64,000 nucleotides of DNA from Bog-756 sp963830165 (GTDB taxonomy: Bacteria; Actinomycetota; Acidimicrobiia; Acidimicrobiales; RAAP-2), in contig CAWHKZ010000008.1 in assembly GCA_963830165.1 (NCBI GenBank), positions 372,001 through 436,000 on the forward strand, read 5' to 3'. Under the pieces are notes generated by a model. That model searched no databases, had not been told where the DNA came from, and saw only the letters and a list, made by a program, of their open reading frames with translations. The translations under genes were made by a program, and so were the position numbers. Shown here piece after piece: positions 1 through 8,102 of the stretch (the first letter of the stretch is position 1; each line of letters starts with the position of its first letter).

Positions 1-719
1 AGGAGCACGACACAGACCACGAACGCCACGCCCAGGCCCAGGGTGGTCGGACCGTCACCCAGTCCGAGGCCGCTCGCGTACTTCGGCTTGCTCAACCAGT
101 CGGCGATCGAGGCGCCCACCGGGCGGGTCAGCACGTAGGCCACCCAGAAGGCCAGGATCCCGTTCATGTGGAAGAACCGGTAGCCGAGCGCCGGGATGAG
201 GAGCAGAGCCGCGAAGAAGAGCGCCGACGCGGGATAGCCCAGCTTCAGCGACGAGGCCGTGAAGTCGCCCAGAGCCGTCCCCATGGCGAAGGTGGACAGG
301 ACCGTGGCCCAGTAGAAGAACTCGCGCCGGGTGGTGTCGATGCTGTGGATCGACAGCGTCCCCTCGACCCGCGACCAGGCCACGAACACCACGGTCAGGA
401 CGACGGCGAAGAACAGGGACGAGGCGACGTAGGGGACGCCGAACTGGATGTGCAGCGTGTCGGCCGCCATGGTCCCGACCACGGCGACGATCAGGACGGT
501 GAGCCAGTACACCCAGGGGATGTAGCGGTCCCTCGTGATTTGGAAGGCGAGGACCCCCACCAGCACGAGCGTTCCGAGCAGGACCGCGGGGACGGGATCG
601 AGCACCTTGACCAGGTAGTCCGATGTCGACTCCCCCATCGCCGTGGTCAGCAGCTTCGCCACCCAGAACAACGCGGTGATCGAGGGGACTTTCACGAGGG
701 TCCGGCGGCTCAACTCCAT
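1..719 (-). CDS. COG4705-like integral membrane protein (3' end outside window)
   Basis: The frame is open from an ATG at 719 to the window edge, so the C-terminus is missing; 239 codons are visible. The product is almost entirely hydrophobic, with about seven membrane segments. It starts MELSRRTLVKVPSITALFW and includes MAADTLHIQFGVPY, STFAMGTALGDFTASSLKLG and RFFHMNGILAFWVAYVLTRP. This pattern, with a conserved ALGD and a final TRPVGASIADWLSKP segment, matches the COG4705 family of membrane proteins, whose function is not established. No convincing Shine-Dalgarno sequence precedes the ATG. A 21-bp direct duplication lies just upstream. The family assignment is from recall of its conserved segments; the membrane nature is directly visible. 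Confidence 0.75.
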   Translation of the reverse strand, partial: MELSRRTLVKVPSITALFWVAKLLTTAMGESTSDYLVKVLDPVPAVLLGTLVLVGVLAFQITRDRYIPWVYWLTVLIVAVVGTMAADTLHIQFGVPYVASSLFFAVVLTVVFVAWSRVEGTLSIHSIDTTRREFFYWATVLSTFAMGTALGDFTASSLKLGYPASALFFAALLLIPALGYRFFHMNGILAFWVAYVLTRPVGASIADWLSKPKYASGLGLGDGPTTLGLGVAFVVCVVL

Positions 720-764
720 GGCCGCACATCGTATGGGAAGCAGTGCGTTCCACGGGGGGCGGGA

Positions 765-806
765 CCCTCGTCGGGGCCCGGTCGGCCCTCGTCGGGGCCC
801 GGTCGG
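765..806. repeat. 21-bp direct duplication upstream of the COG4705-like gene
   Basis: Two exact head-to-tail copies of a 21-bp unit (765-785 and 786-806) lie between the two membrane-protein genes, right after the stop of the DUF4389 gene. The unit begins CCCTCGTCGGGG. No function is evident. Confidence 0.8.
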
Positions 807-809
807 CGG

Positions 810-2555
810 TCAGCCCCCGAGGGCCGTATCCAGGGTCTGGAACGTGCTGTCGGCCGCATCGAGGACGGCCCGGAACTGCGGGCTGTTGTCCGTGGCCACG
901 AACGCCTGGACGGAGGTGGACGACGCGAGGCTGTCGACGGCGTTGGCGGCAGTCGACGCAGCATCTTCGGCCGCGCTCGCCTGGACCTGCACCGACGACG
1001 GGTAGTTCACGTCCGACAGCGCGGACGCATAGGCCTGCAGGCCACTCGACCACGTACTGGCCGCCGAGTCGAGGCACTGCAGGTCGTCACCTGCCCCCTG
1101 GCTCTGGCATGCCTGGGCCGCGGTCCGGAACGTCGCGGTGTCGGAGCTCACCTGGGTGTAGGCGGCCTGTACCTCCACCCGGGCGACGACCTTCTGGAAC
1201 GGTTGGCCGACGTTGAGGACCGGCAGCACCACATACGTCAAGGCACCCCCGACGATGAAGAAGACGGCCAGCACCCGTGCGCCCTTGGTCAGCGCGAGCG
1301 GCCAGAGGCCGGCGATCGGTGTGCCGTAGGCGCCGGGTACCGGGGGCATCGGTCCCGTCGGAGGAGGCGGCGGCAGCGATCCGGGTGGCGGTGGCGGGGT
1401 GCCGACCGGGTACATGGGCGTCCCGGGCGGATAGCCGCCCGACGTCGGATACTGGGGTGCGCCCGGAGACCCCGGCATGGGCACGGCGCCCGGAGACGGG
1501 GGCGGCGGGCCGGCCGGGTACGCCGTGGGCACGGCGCCCGGCGGTGGGGGCGGCGGGGCCGTCTCGGGGACGGAAGTGTCCGCATCGGCCACGGGTCCGT
1601 CCGTTCCCTCCGGAGACGCCGGGGCGGTGCCCTCGTCGGCCTGGACCGGGACCCCGGGCACCCCGGTCGGAGCGGCAGGGGTCGGCGCGACGTCCGGTGG
1701 GGCCGGCGGCACCGCGCCCGCCGGCGGGGGCGGCATGGCCCCCATGGGTGGCGGGGCCAACGGGGGCGGCACGGTCGGTGCGCCCGGCGGGCGGAAGGGG
1801 GGCGGTGGCGGCACCGGCGCGTACGTCGATGGCTCCGCCGATCCCCAGTCGTACGTGGCCGTCGTCGGTCGCGGGACCCAGCCGCCGCCGGGGGGTGGCG
1901 TGGACAGTTCGAGCGTTCCCGACGTCGTCGCCTGGATGCGCCTGCCCAGGGTGTCCTTGTCCCCCAGGATGTCGCTCGGATACCACGAGGTGAGCATCCA
2001 GAGGTAGGCGATGGTCCGGGTCTCCCACCGGATGGCGGCCGCCGAGGCCCCGAAGAAGACGTCGGGCATCCTTCCGAGGATCAGCGTGGCGATCCACGTG
2101 ACGATGCCGAAGAGGACCATTCCGTACCTGAAGACCGTGGAGACGATGTACGCCGGAATGACCAGGATGATGCGGAAGAACACGGCGAACCGGTTGAGCC
2201 GACCCGTGGTGACGGCCACGTCCACCGGGTAGTTCGGGTCGGGATCGAGGGCGAACGGCGGGTAGACGTCGGTGAGGAGGTAGGTGTACGCGCTCACCCG
2301 CGTGGTCCACCGGACATACCCCAGCACGAACCTGGCGAACGGCGTCGGGAGACGTCCCATGAACAGGGCGGCGAACCAGCCGAGGAACACCACCACCGCG
2401 GCGCCGATCCCGACGAAGAAGAGGACGACGTACTGGGGGATCACCAGGATGAACCTGATGAGCACCGTCCACCTGCGTTGCGGGCGGGTCGTCCCGAACC
2501 GCACCTCGACCCGGCTCGACCCCTCGGCCATCTGCGATGGCGACGCCATCGTCAT
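810..2555 (-). CDS. DUF4389-type membrane protein with proline-rich linker and extracytoplasmic tail
   Basis: A 581-residue membrane protein. Residues ~29-200 carry two tandem DUF4389-like units, each with a pair of hydrophobic stretches (WTVLIRFILVIPQYVVLFF; RFAVFFRIILVIPAYIVSTVF). Residues ~230-440 are a long Pro/Ala/Gly linker of PPPPPG-type runs. A further membrane segment (VLAVFFIVGGALTYVVLPVL) precedes a ~115-residue tail with two cysteines (CQSQ...LQC) that could form a disulfide outside the cell. The frame is open for another 30 codons upstream, but the ATG at 2555, with an AGGCAGG element about 9 nt before it, gives a start just ahead of conserved sequence. DUF4389 proteins have no defined function. 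The gene stands alone, 249 nt from the catabolic operon. Confidence 0.75.
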   Translation of the reverse strand: MTMASPSQMAEGSSRVEVRFGTTRPQRRWTVLIRFILVIPQYVVLFFVGIGAAVVVFLGWFAALFMGRLPTPFARFVLGYVRWTTRVSAYTYLLTDVYPPFALDPDPNYPVDVAVTTGRLNRFAVFFRIILVIPAYIVSTVFRYGMVLFGIVTWIATLILGRMPDVFFGASAAAIRWETRTIAYLWMLTSWYPSDILGDKDTLGRRIQATTSGTLELSTPPPGGGWVPRPTTATYDWGSAEPSTYAPVPPPPPFRPPGAPTVPPPLAPPPMGAMPPPPAGAVPPAPPDVAPTPAAPTGVPGVPVQADEGTAPASPEGTDGPVADADTSVPETAPPPPPPGAVPTAYPAGPPPPSPGAVPMPGSPGAPQYPTSGGYPPGTPMYPVGTPPPPPGSLPPPPPTGPMPPVPGAYGTPIAGLWPLALTKGARVLAVFFIVGGALTYVVLPVLNVGQPFQKVVARVEVQAAYTQVSSDTATFRTAAQACQSQGAGDDLQCLDSAASTWSSGLQAYASALSDVNYPSSVQVQASAAEDAASTAANAVDSLASSTSVQAFVATDNSPQFRAVLDAADSTFQTLDTALGG

Positions 2556-2804
2556 CCCGCAACCTGCCTTTCGGCCCCGGTCCCGGCGACGGGAGCTTTC
2601 GGACCGGACACTAGCAACGGTCCCTCGCGGGCCACGGGATGGCACGCCCCCGCACGGGCGCCACCGAACTCGGGAGGTCGGCGCCGGTCAGGGACGCCTG
2701 GTCGGCCGCCGGTCAAGAGCTCGTTGCCCCACGGCCAAGGCCAGGCCCACATCGTGGCGCACCAGCTGTCGGCGGCCGATGCGGACGACTCCGTGGACCC
2801 GCTG

Positions 2805-3992
2805 CTATCCGTCGATGCCCAGGATGAGACCGCTGGTCGGGACGCCGGTGCCCGAGGTCACGAGAACGTGCTCGACACCGTCCACCTGGTTGTAGGAGTC
2901 GCCCCGGACCTGGCGGACCCCCTCGGCGATGCCGTTCATGCCGTGGAGGTAGGCCTCTCCCAGCTGGCCGCCGTGGGTGTTGACCGGGAGGCCTCCCCCG
3001 ATCTCGATGTTGCCGTCGCGCACGAAGTCCTTGGCCTCGCCCTTGGCGCAGAAGCCGAGCTCCTCGAGCTGGTAGAGCACGTAGGGCGTGAAGTGGTCGT
3101 AGATCACGGCCGTCTGGATGTCGGCGGGCGACAGTCCGGAGGTCTGCCACAGCTGGCAGGCCACGGCGTCCATCTCGCCGAGCACGGTGAGGTCGTCGTA
3201 GTAGTACGACGTCATCATCTCCTGGCCCGGGCCGGCCCCCTGCGCCGCGGCCCGGATCACGGCCGGCGTGCTCGGCAGGTCGCGGGCCCGCTCCAGCGAG
3301 GTCACGACGAGGGCCTGTCCACCATCGGTCTCCTGGCAGCAGTCGAGCAGGTGCAGCGGCTCGACGATCCAGCGCGAGTTCTGGTGGTCCTCCAGGGTGA
3401 TCGGCTTCTCGTAGAACCAGGCCTTGGGGTTGGTGGCCGCATGGCGCCGGTCGGCCACGGCCACCCGGCCGAGGTCCTCGGAGGTGGCGCCGGTCACGTG
3501 CAGGTAGCGCTGGGCGGCCATGGCCACCCACTGGGCCGGGGTCAGCAGTCCCTGGGGCGCATACCAGGCGAAGTGGGCCGTCTCGGCATTGGGCACGGGC
3601 AGCCGCCCCTGGACCCCGGCGCCGAACCGGTTGCCCGAGCGCTCGTTGAAGGCGCGGTAGCAGACGACCACGTCAGCCACCCCGGCCTCGATGGCGAGGG
3701 CCGCCTGCTGGATCGTCCCGCAGCCGGCGCCGCCGCCGTAGTGGATGCGACTGAAGAAGGTGAGCTCCCCCATGCCCAGGCTCCGGGCGATCTCGATCTC
3801 GGGATTGGTGTCCGAGCTGAAGGTCACGAGCCCGTCGACCTCGGACGGCTCGATGCCCGCGTCGCGCAGGGCCAGGTCGACCGCCTCGACGGCCAGCCGG
3901 AGCTCGCTGCGACCCGACTCCTTGGAGAATTCGGTGGCGCCGATCCCGGCGATGGCCGTGTTGCCCACGTAGGAGTGGGACGTGCCGCTCAC
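2805..3992 (-). CDS. ltp2: Thiolase-superfamily lipid-transfer protein, Ltp2-like steroid side-chain aldolase
   Basis: A 395-residue non-thiolytic thiolase-fold protein (SCP2/acetyl-CoA acetyltransferase-like). Visible segments are GIGATEFSKESGRSELRLA at the N-terminus, HYGGGAGCGTIQQAALAIEAG around residue 95, and a C-terminal GTGVPTSGLILG. In mycobacteria Ltp2 partners the DUF35 domain of ChsH2 to cleave a propionyl-CoA unit from the C17 side chain of steroid CoA thioesters. It is the last gene of the five-gene operon. Its GTG start overlaps the stop of the MaoC gene by 4 nt (GTGA), so translation is probably coupled. Length and gene order match the igr operon. The specific steroid substrate is inferred from context; related Ltp proteins act on other branched acyl-CoAs. 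Confidence 0.8.
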   Translation of the reverse strand: MSGTSHSYVGNTAIAGIGATEFSKESGRSELRLAVEAVDLALRDAGIEPSEVDGLVTFSSDTNPEIEIARSLGMGELTFFSRIHYGGGAGCGTIQQAALAIEAGVADVVVCYRAFNERSGNRFGAGVQGRLPVPNAETAHFAWYAPQGLLTPAQWVAMAAQRYLHVTGATSEDLGRVAVADRRHAATNPKAWFYEKPITLEDHQNSRWIVEPLHLLDCCQETDGGQALVVTSLERARDLPSTPAVIRAAAQGAGPGQEMMTSYYYDDLTVLGEMDAVACQLWQTSGLSPADIQTAVIYDHFTPYVLYQLEELGFCAKGEAKDFVRDGNIEIGGGLPVNTHGGQLGEAYLHGMNGIAEGVRQVRGDSYNQVDGVEHVLVTSGTGVPTSGLILGIDG

Positions 3993-4462
3993 TTCGCACC
4001 TCCCGCGGGGAGCAGGAGCCGGACGACCCCGGTCACATGGTCGCCCAGACTGTTGGCGCCCCGCAGGGTCACCTCCACAGCACCCCGCCCCTCGGCGTCG
4101 ACCACGTCGTCCCTGGCCGTCACGGAGCCGGTCAGGACCATGGTGTCGTCGGGGTAGTTGGGCGCCCCCAGGCGGATGTTGACGTCGGTCAGGACGGCGC
4201 CCGGGCCGGCCCAGTCGGTAACGTACCGGCCGACCAGCCCGTTGGTGGACAGGATGTTCATGAAGATGTCCTTCGATCCTCGCTCCACGGCCAGCGTCGG
4301 GTCGTGGTGGACGTCCTGGTAGTCGCGACTGGCGAGTGCGGTCGACACGATGAGCGTGCGGGTCACGGGGACCTCCAGCTCGGGCAGGGCGTCGCCCACC
4401 GTGACCTCGGCGAGGGTCCGGGTCGTCCGCCGGAAGTCGTGCTCGATGATGGCCCTGCTCAT
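3989..4462 (-). CDS. chsH1: MaoC-like hydratase small subunit, ChsH1-like
   Basis: A 157-residue single hot-dog-fold (MaoC-like) protein. The hydratase dyad region is visible as SRDYQDVHHDPTLA (Asp and His about residues 48-54). Downstream are GPGAVLTDVNIRLGAPNYPDD and a C-terminal GVVRLLLP strand. In the mycobacterial igr system ChsH1 pairs with the N-terminal MaoC domain of ChsH2 to hydrate the enoyl-CoA formed by the ChsE1/ChsE2 dehydrogenase. The ATG at 4462 overlaps the preceding acyl-CoA dehydrogenase stop (ATGA), and its own stop overlaps the thiolase start. Hydratase fold is well supported; subunit role is inferred from the neighbouring two-domain partner. Confidence 0.8.
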   Translation of the reverse strand: MSRAIIEHDFRRTTRTLAEVTVGDALPELEVPVTRTLIVSTALASRDYQDVHHDPTLAVERGSKDIFMNILSTNGLVGRYVTDWAGPGAVLTDVNIRLGAPNYPDDTMVLTGSVTARDDVVDAEGRGAVEVTLRGANSLGDHVTGVVRLLLPAGGAK

Positions 4463-5619
4463 GCCGGCACCGCCTCGTTGCTCAGGTTCGCACCGATCTG
4501 GCGCCCGAGGCGCGCCAACTGCGCGCTCGGCGAGCCGAGCAGCAGCTCGATCTGCTTGCCCCACAGGAAGTAGCGGTGGATCGGGTACGAGATGTCGGCG
4601 CCCATGCCGCCGTGGAGGTGCTGGGTGGCGAACACGACCCGCTGGCCGGACTCGGCGGCGAACCAGGCGGCCACGTTGACCGCACGCGCCGCCTCGATGC
4701 CGTTGTCGAGCTGCCAGGCCGCCTGCCACGCCGTGACCCGGACCGCCTCGGTGTCGATGGCCGCGTCGGCGGCCCGCATCTTGGTGGCCTGGAAGGTGGC
4801 CAGCGGGACCCCGAACTGCACCCGCGTGTTGAGGTACTCGGCCGTCTGGGCCACTGCCGACTCGGTGACGCCGACCTGGAGGGCGCACAGGCCGGTCCAG
4901 GCCCGTTCGAGCATCCAGTCCCGCACGGCGGCGCCCCGGGCGGGGTCGCCCCCCGCCAGCACGTCGTCGCCGGCGACGGTCACCGCGTCGAGATGGACGT
5001 GGGGATGGACCTCGCGGTTGGTGGTCACCGCCCGCTCCAGGGTCACCCCGGCCGCCGTCGGGTCGATGGCGACCACCACGAGACCCTCCTCGACGGCCAC
5101 GGGTACGAGCACCCGGGGGGCCACATGGGCGTAGGGAACGGCGGACGCGGTGCCCGTGACGGTCAAGGTCCCGTCGGCCCCGATCGTGCCCCGCACCGAC
5201 GGGCGGCCCTCGCCTCCGACGGCGATGTCGTCGGCCACGTCGGCCAGGGCGGCGGTCAGCACGACGTCGCCGGCCACCACCCCCGGCAGCGTCGCCGCCT
5301 GCAGGGCATCGGATCCGAACTCGGCGACGGGAAGGGCGCCGAGCACCAGGGTGGCCCACAGGGGCACCGGGGCCACCACCCGGCCCTGCGCCTCGAGGAG
5401 CAGGCAGAGCTCGACCATGCCGTAGCCACCGCCGCCGTGGGCGGTGGGGACGGCCAGGCCGAGCAGGTCGGCCCGGGCCAGCTCGGCCCACAGTGCCCGG
5501 TCCATCCGGTCGTCGGTTGCCTCGACCTCCTGGACCCGGTCGGGGTCTACCAGTCCGGTGAAGATGCCGTCGACCGCCTCCTGCACCGCCGTCTGCTCGT
5601 CGTTGAAGGTGAAGTCCAT
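4459..5619 (-). CDS. chsE1: Acyl-CoA dehydrogenase, ChsE1/FadE28-like subunit
   Basis: A 386-residue acyl-CoA dehydrogenase-fold protein starting MDFTFNDEQTAVQEAVDGIF. The C-terminal HLHGGMGADISYPIHRYFLW motif is typical of FadE28-type subunits. The middle domain is shorter and more divergent than in classical dehydrogenases, and the usual catalytic Glu region is not obvious. This agrees with a subunit whose active site is completed by a partner, as in mycobacterial ChsE1-ChsE2 heterotetramers. The start overlaps the ChsH2-like stop by one base (TGATG) and the end overlaps ChsH1 (ATGA). It would oxidise a steroid side-chain acyl-CoA together with the dehydrogenase at 6608-7768. Confidence 0.8.
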   Translation of the reverse strand: MDFTFNDEQTAVQEAVDGIFTGLVDPDRVQEVEATDDRMDRALWAELARADLLGLAVPTAHGGGGYGMVELCLLLEAQGRVVAPVPLWATLVLGALPVAEFGSDALQAATLPGVVAGDVVLTAALADVADDIAVGGEGRPSVRGTIGADGTLTVTGTASAVPYAHVAPRVLVPVAVEEGLVVVAIDPTAAGVTLERAVTTNREVHPHVHLDAVTVAGDDVLAGGDPARGAAVRDWMLERAWTGLCALQVGVTESAVAQTAEYLNTRVQFGVPLATFQATKMRAADAAIDTEAVRVTAWQAAWQLDNGIEAARAVNVAAWFAAESGQRVVFATQHLHGGMGADISYPIHRYFLWGKQIELLLGSPSAQLARLGRQIGANLSNEAVPA

Positions 5620-6611
5620 CAGTTCGTCCTCGTCTCGTCTGCGGGGTGGAACACCGGGAGGGACAGTTCGTCGTCGAAGTCCTCGAAGCCGACCTCGACG
5701 GCCATGCCGATGGCCGCGGTCTCCGGCGTGATGCCCGAGACGTTGGCGATCAGTCGGGTGCCCTCCTCCAGCTCGACGAGGGCAACCACCAGCGGGTAGT
5801 CGAAGGCCGGCACCTGCGGGTAGTGGTTGACCACGAAGCTGAAGATGGTGCCCCGACCCGATGCCTCGAGGGTGTCCCAGTCGAAGGAGCGGCACACGGC
5901 GCACGAGGGGCGGGGCGGATGCCGCAGCGTGCCGCAGGCCGCGCACCGCTGGATCAGCAGCTTGTGCTGCTTGGCTCCCTCGAAGAAGAACGAGTTGTCC
6001 TGGGTGAGGGCCGGCCGGGGGCGCAGCATGCGGGCCGGGGCGGCCTCGGGCTGCTTCGCTCCGGTGCCCGGCTTGAACTTGAGGATGCGGAACTTCATGG
6101 TGGCCACGAGCTCGCCGCGCTGGTCCCGGTACTCGAGTCGGTTGGTGATGAAGTGGCCGAGCCCGAGGCCGGTCTGCTTCTCCCCCGAGACGGAGTCGAT
6201 CACCGAGCTCACCTCGAGATGATCGCCCGGGACCAGGGGGCGCTCGTAGTGCTGATCGCAGTTGGTTGCGACAACCGAGGTGAAGCCGGCCTCGTCGAGG
6301 AGGTGCATCAGCTGGTCGCTCGGCGATGCGGCGGACGTCTCGCCCGCCGCGCGGGCGGCGTCGGCCTGGAGACTGGCCCGCAGGCCCCGCATGATCCAGG
6401 CCTGGAGCATGGTGGGTGGGGCGATGACCCCCGGGAATCCGGCCTCCTTGGCCGCGTCCTCGTCCACGTACACCGGGTTGTGGTCGCCCATGGCCTCGAC
6501 CCAGTGGTCGATCATCGGCTCGTTCACCGGGTGGCGGCCCTTCGTGGCGGGTCCCGAGGACTGGCCGACGAAGGTCTGGAGCTCGTCGTCGAGGGAGAGC
6601 GGCCCGGTCAT
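5619..6611 (-). CDS. chsH2: MaoC-DUF35 fusion hydratase/aldolase partner, ChsH2-like
   Basis: A 330-residue two-domain protein. Residues ~1-185 form a MaoC-like hot-dog domain (GDHNPVYVDEDAAKEAGFPG, PTMLQAWIMRG). Residues ~205-330 form a DUF35 domain with a zinc-ribbon (CAACGTLRHPPRPSCAVC) followed by an OB-fold. This fusion is the hallmark of mycobacterial ChsH2: the MaoC half hydrates with ChsH1, and the DUF35 half binds Ltp2 for retro-aldol cleavage. Both partners follow in the same operon. The ATG at 6611 overlaps the preceding dehydrogenase stop (ATGA). All four zinc-ribbon cysteines are present. Architecture plus context make this one of the firmest assignments in the cluster. Confidence 0.87.
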   Translation of the reverse strand: MTGPLSLDDELQTFVGQSSGPATKGRHPVNEPMIDHWVEAMGDHNPVYVDEDAAKEAGFPGVIAPPTMLQAWIMRGLRASLQADAARAAGETSAASPSDQLMHLLDEAGFTSVVATNCDQHYERPLVPGDHLEVSSVIDSVSGEKQTGLGLGHFITNRLEYRDQRGELVATMKFRILKFKPGTGAKQPEAAPARMLRPRPALTQDNSFFFEGAKQHKLLIQRCAACGTLRHPPRPSCAVCRSFDWDTLEASGRGTIFSFVVNHYPQVPAFDYPLVVALVELEEGTRLIANVSGITPETAAIGMAVEVGFEDFDDELSLPVFHPADETRTN

Positions 6612-7768
6612 CGTGCGCTCCGCTTCATGCCGAGTCCGGCGGTGGCCAGGATCTCCCGCTGGACCTCGTTGACCCCACCGCCGAAGGTGTTGATCTGGGA
6701 CTGCCGGCCCGCCCGCTCGAGCTCGCCGCGGAGGGCGGCCCCCGGCGACCCCGGGCTGAGGTAGCCGGCGGAACCGACGATGCCGAGGAGCTTGCGGTAG
6801 ATCTCGACGGTCGACTCGGTGCCGAACACCTTGACCGACGACGAGTCGGCGGCGCGCAGGGCGTCGGCGGCCACCGCCGCGGTCATCCGCCAGGTGAGGA
6901 GCTTCTGGGCTTCGAGGAGGGCGTAGGTGCGGGCCAGGTCCTGCTGGATCCAGGCCACATCCCCCAGGCCGCTGTCGGACACCCAGGCGGCGACCTCGTC
7001 CCACAGCCGGAAGGCCAGGGCGCTGACCGCGGCCAGGCCCACCCGCTCGTGGTTGAGCTGCCCGGTGATCAGCCGCCAGCCGCCGTGGAGGTCGCCGATC
7101 AGCGCATCCTTGGGTACCCGCACGTCGTCGTAGTACGAGGCGGTGGTGGCCACCCCGCCCACCGTCACGATCGGGGTGGCCGAGAACCCCGGAGTGGCGG
7201 TCGGCACCATGATGATCGAGATGCCCTTGTGCTTCGGCGCGTCGGGGTCGGTGCGGCAGGCCAGCCAGATGTAGTCCGCCTGGTCGGCGCCGCTGGTGAA
7301 GATCTTGTTGCCGTTGATGATCCACTGGTCACCGTCGAGCACGGCGCGGGTGCGCAGGGAGGCCAGGTCGGTACCGGCCTCGGGCTCGGTGTAGCCGATC
7401 GCACAGTTGATCTCTCCGGCCAGGATGCCCGAGAGGAAGAACTTCTTCTGCTCCTCGGTCCCGTGGTTGATGATCATCGGGCCGACCGTCGACAGGGTCA
7501 CGAACGGGTACGGCGCCCGGGCCCGCTGGACCTCGGTGAAGAAGACGAACTGGTCGCTCGGGGGCCGGCCCTGGCCGCCGTACTCGACCGGCCAACCGAC
7601 GCCGAGCCAGCCGTCGGAGCCCATCTGGCGGACGATCCTGCGGAACGTCTCGCCGCCCTCGGACTCGTCGTCGAGCGCCTGGCGCACCTCGGGGGTGACC
7701 AGCTGGGCGAAGTAGGCCCTGAGCTCGGCGCGCAGGGCCGTCTGCTCCGGCGTCTCCTCGAGGTGCAT
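6608..7768 (-). CDS. chsE2: Acyl-CoA dehydrogenase, ChsE2/FadE29-like catalytic subunit
   Basis: A 386-residue acyl-CoA dehydrogenase. Classical motifs are visible: GYTEPEAGTDLASLRT (flavin/substrate loop), WIINGNKIFTSGA, and LNHERV with a candidate catalytic base Glu at residue 241. The C-terminus has INTFGGGVNEVQREILA. With the second subunit it would form the side-chain dehydrogenase of the pathway. The ATG at 7768 follows a strong GGAGGG 7 nt upstream; a TTG at 7783 lies upstream of that ribosome site and is rejected. It is the first gene of the operon and lies opposite the CYP125-like gene across a 334-bp promoter region. In mycobacteria fadE28 and fadE29 are adjacent; here chsH2 sits between them. 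Confidence 0.85.
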   Translation of the reverse strand: MHLEETPEQTALRAELRAYFAQLVTPEVRQALDDESEGGETFRRIVRQMGSDGWLGVGWPVEYGGQGRPPSDQFVFFTEVQRARAPYPFVTLSTVGPMIINHGTEEQKKFFLSGILAGEINCAIGYTEPEAGTDLASLRTRAVLDGDQWIINGNKIFTSGADQADYIWLACRTDPDAPKHKGISIIMVPTATPGFSATPIVTVGGVATTASYYDDVRVPKDALIGDLHGGWRLITGQLNHERVGLAAVSALAFRLWDEVAAWVSDSGLGDVAWIQQDLARTYALLEAQKLLTWRMTAAVAADALRAADSSSVKVFGTESTVEIYRKLLGIVGSAGYLSPGSPGAALRGELERAGRQSQINTFGGGVNEVQREILATAGLGMKRSAR

Positions 7769-8102
7769 GCGGGTTCCCTCCAACTCTGCGACTCGCCGCC
7801 CCGATCGGATGCGGGCGGAGGGAGTCGGTCGACGTCAACTCGGCGCCACCGGCCTCGGGCCTCCCCACCACCGGGTCGCGGGAGTCGACGCGGGCTCGCC
7901 GCCCCCGTCTGTCCCCCACGTCCGGCTCGGGTGAGCCGTCGTTCGGCGTGCCGCCGGGTCCCGTACTGCTGGAGGCCCGGGTGCAGCTGTCCTATGATAA
8001 CTGATACACGTTCTAGAAACGTCACTGCCGCCCAGGCACGGCTCCCGGCCCCGTCCGCCCGGTCACGACTGGGCGGCCGGGCGTCCACCAGGGGGAACCA
8101 CC
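7769..8102. promoter_or_regulatory. Divergent promoter region between the igr-like operon and the P450 gene
   Basis: This 334-bp gap contains no gene. An A+T-rich island at about 7991-8022 holds a TATGAT hexamer (7993-7998, plus strand; a good -10) directly beside the 14-bp palindrome at 8002-8015. A matching TATCAT lies on the minus strand. The placement suits control of both divergent transcripts by one repressor. The -35 elements are not convincing, and the plus-strand start point is inferred. Confidence 0.55.
8002..8015. promoter_or_regulatory. KstR-like TetR operator
   Basis: The sequence TGATACACGTTCTA (minus strand TAGAACGTGTATCA) fits the mycobacterial KstR motif TnnAACnnGTTnnA with one mismatch. 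It lies immediately downstream of the plus-strand -10 hexamer and between divergent catabolic genes, the expected place for a repressor. No regulator gene is present in the window. Confidence 0.6.

Noticed and set aside
168..4157. A 1329-codon plus-strand open frame
   Set aside because: It lies antisense to four well-supported genes and its translation is Arg/Gly/Asp-rich without domains; such frames are common opposite G+C-rich genes.
7769..7783. Five-codon extension of the ChsE2-like protein from TTG 7783
   Set aside because: The ribosome site GGAGGG lies inside that extension and is correctly spaced for ATG 7768.
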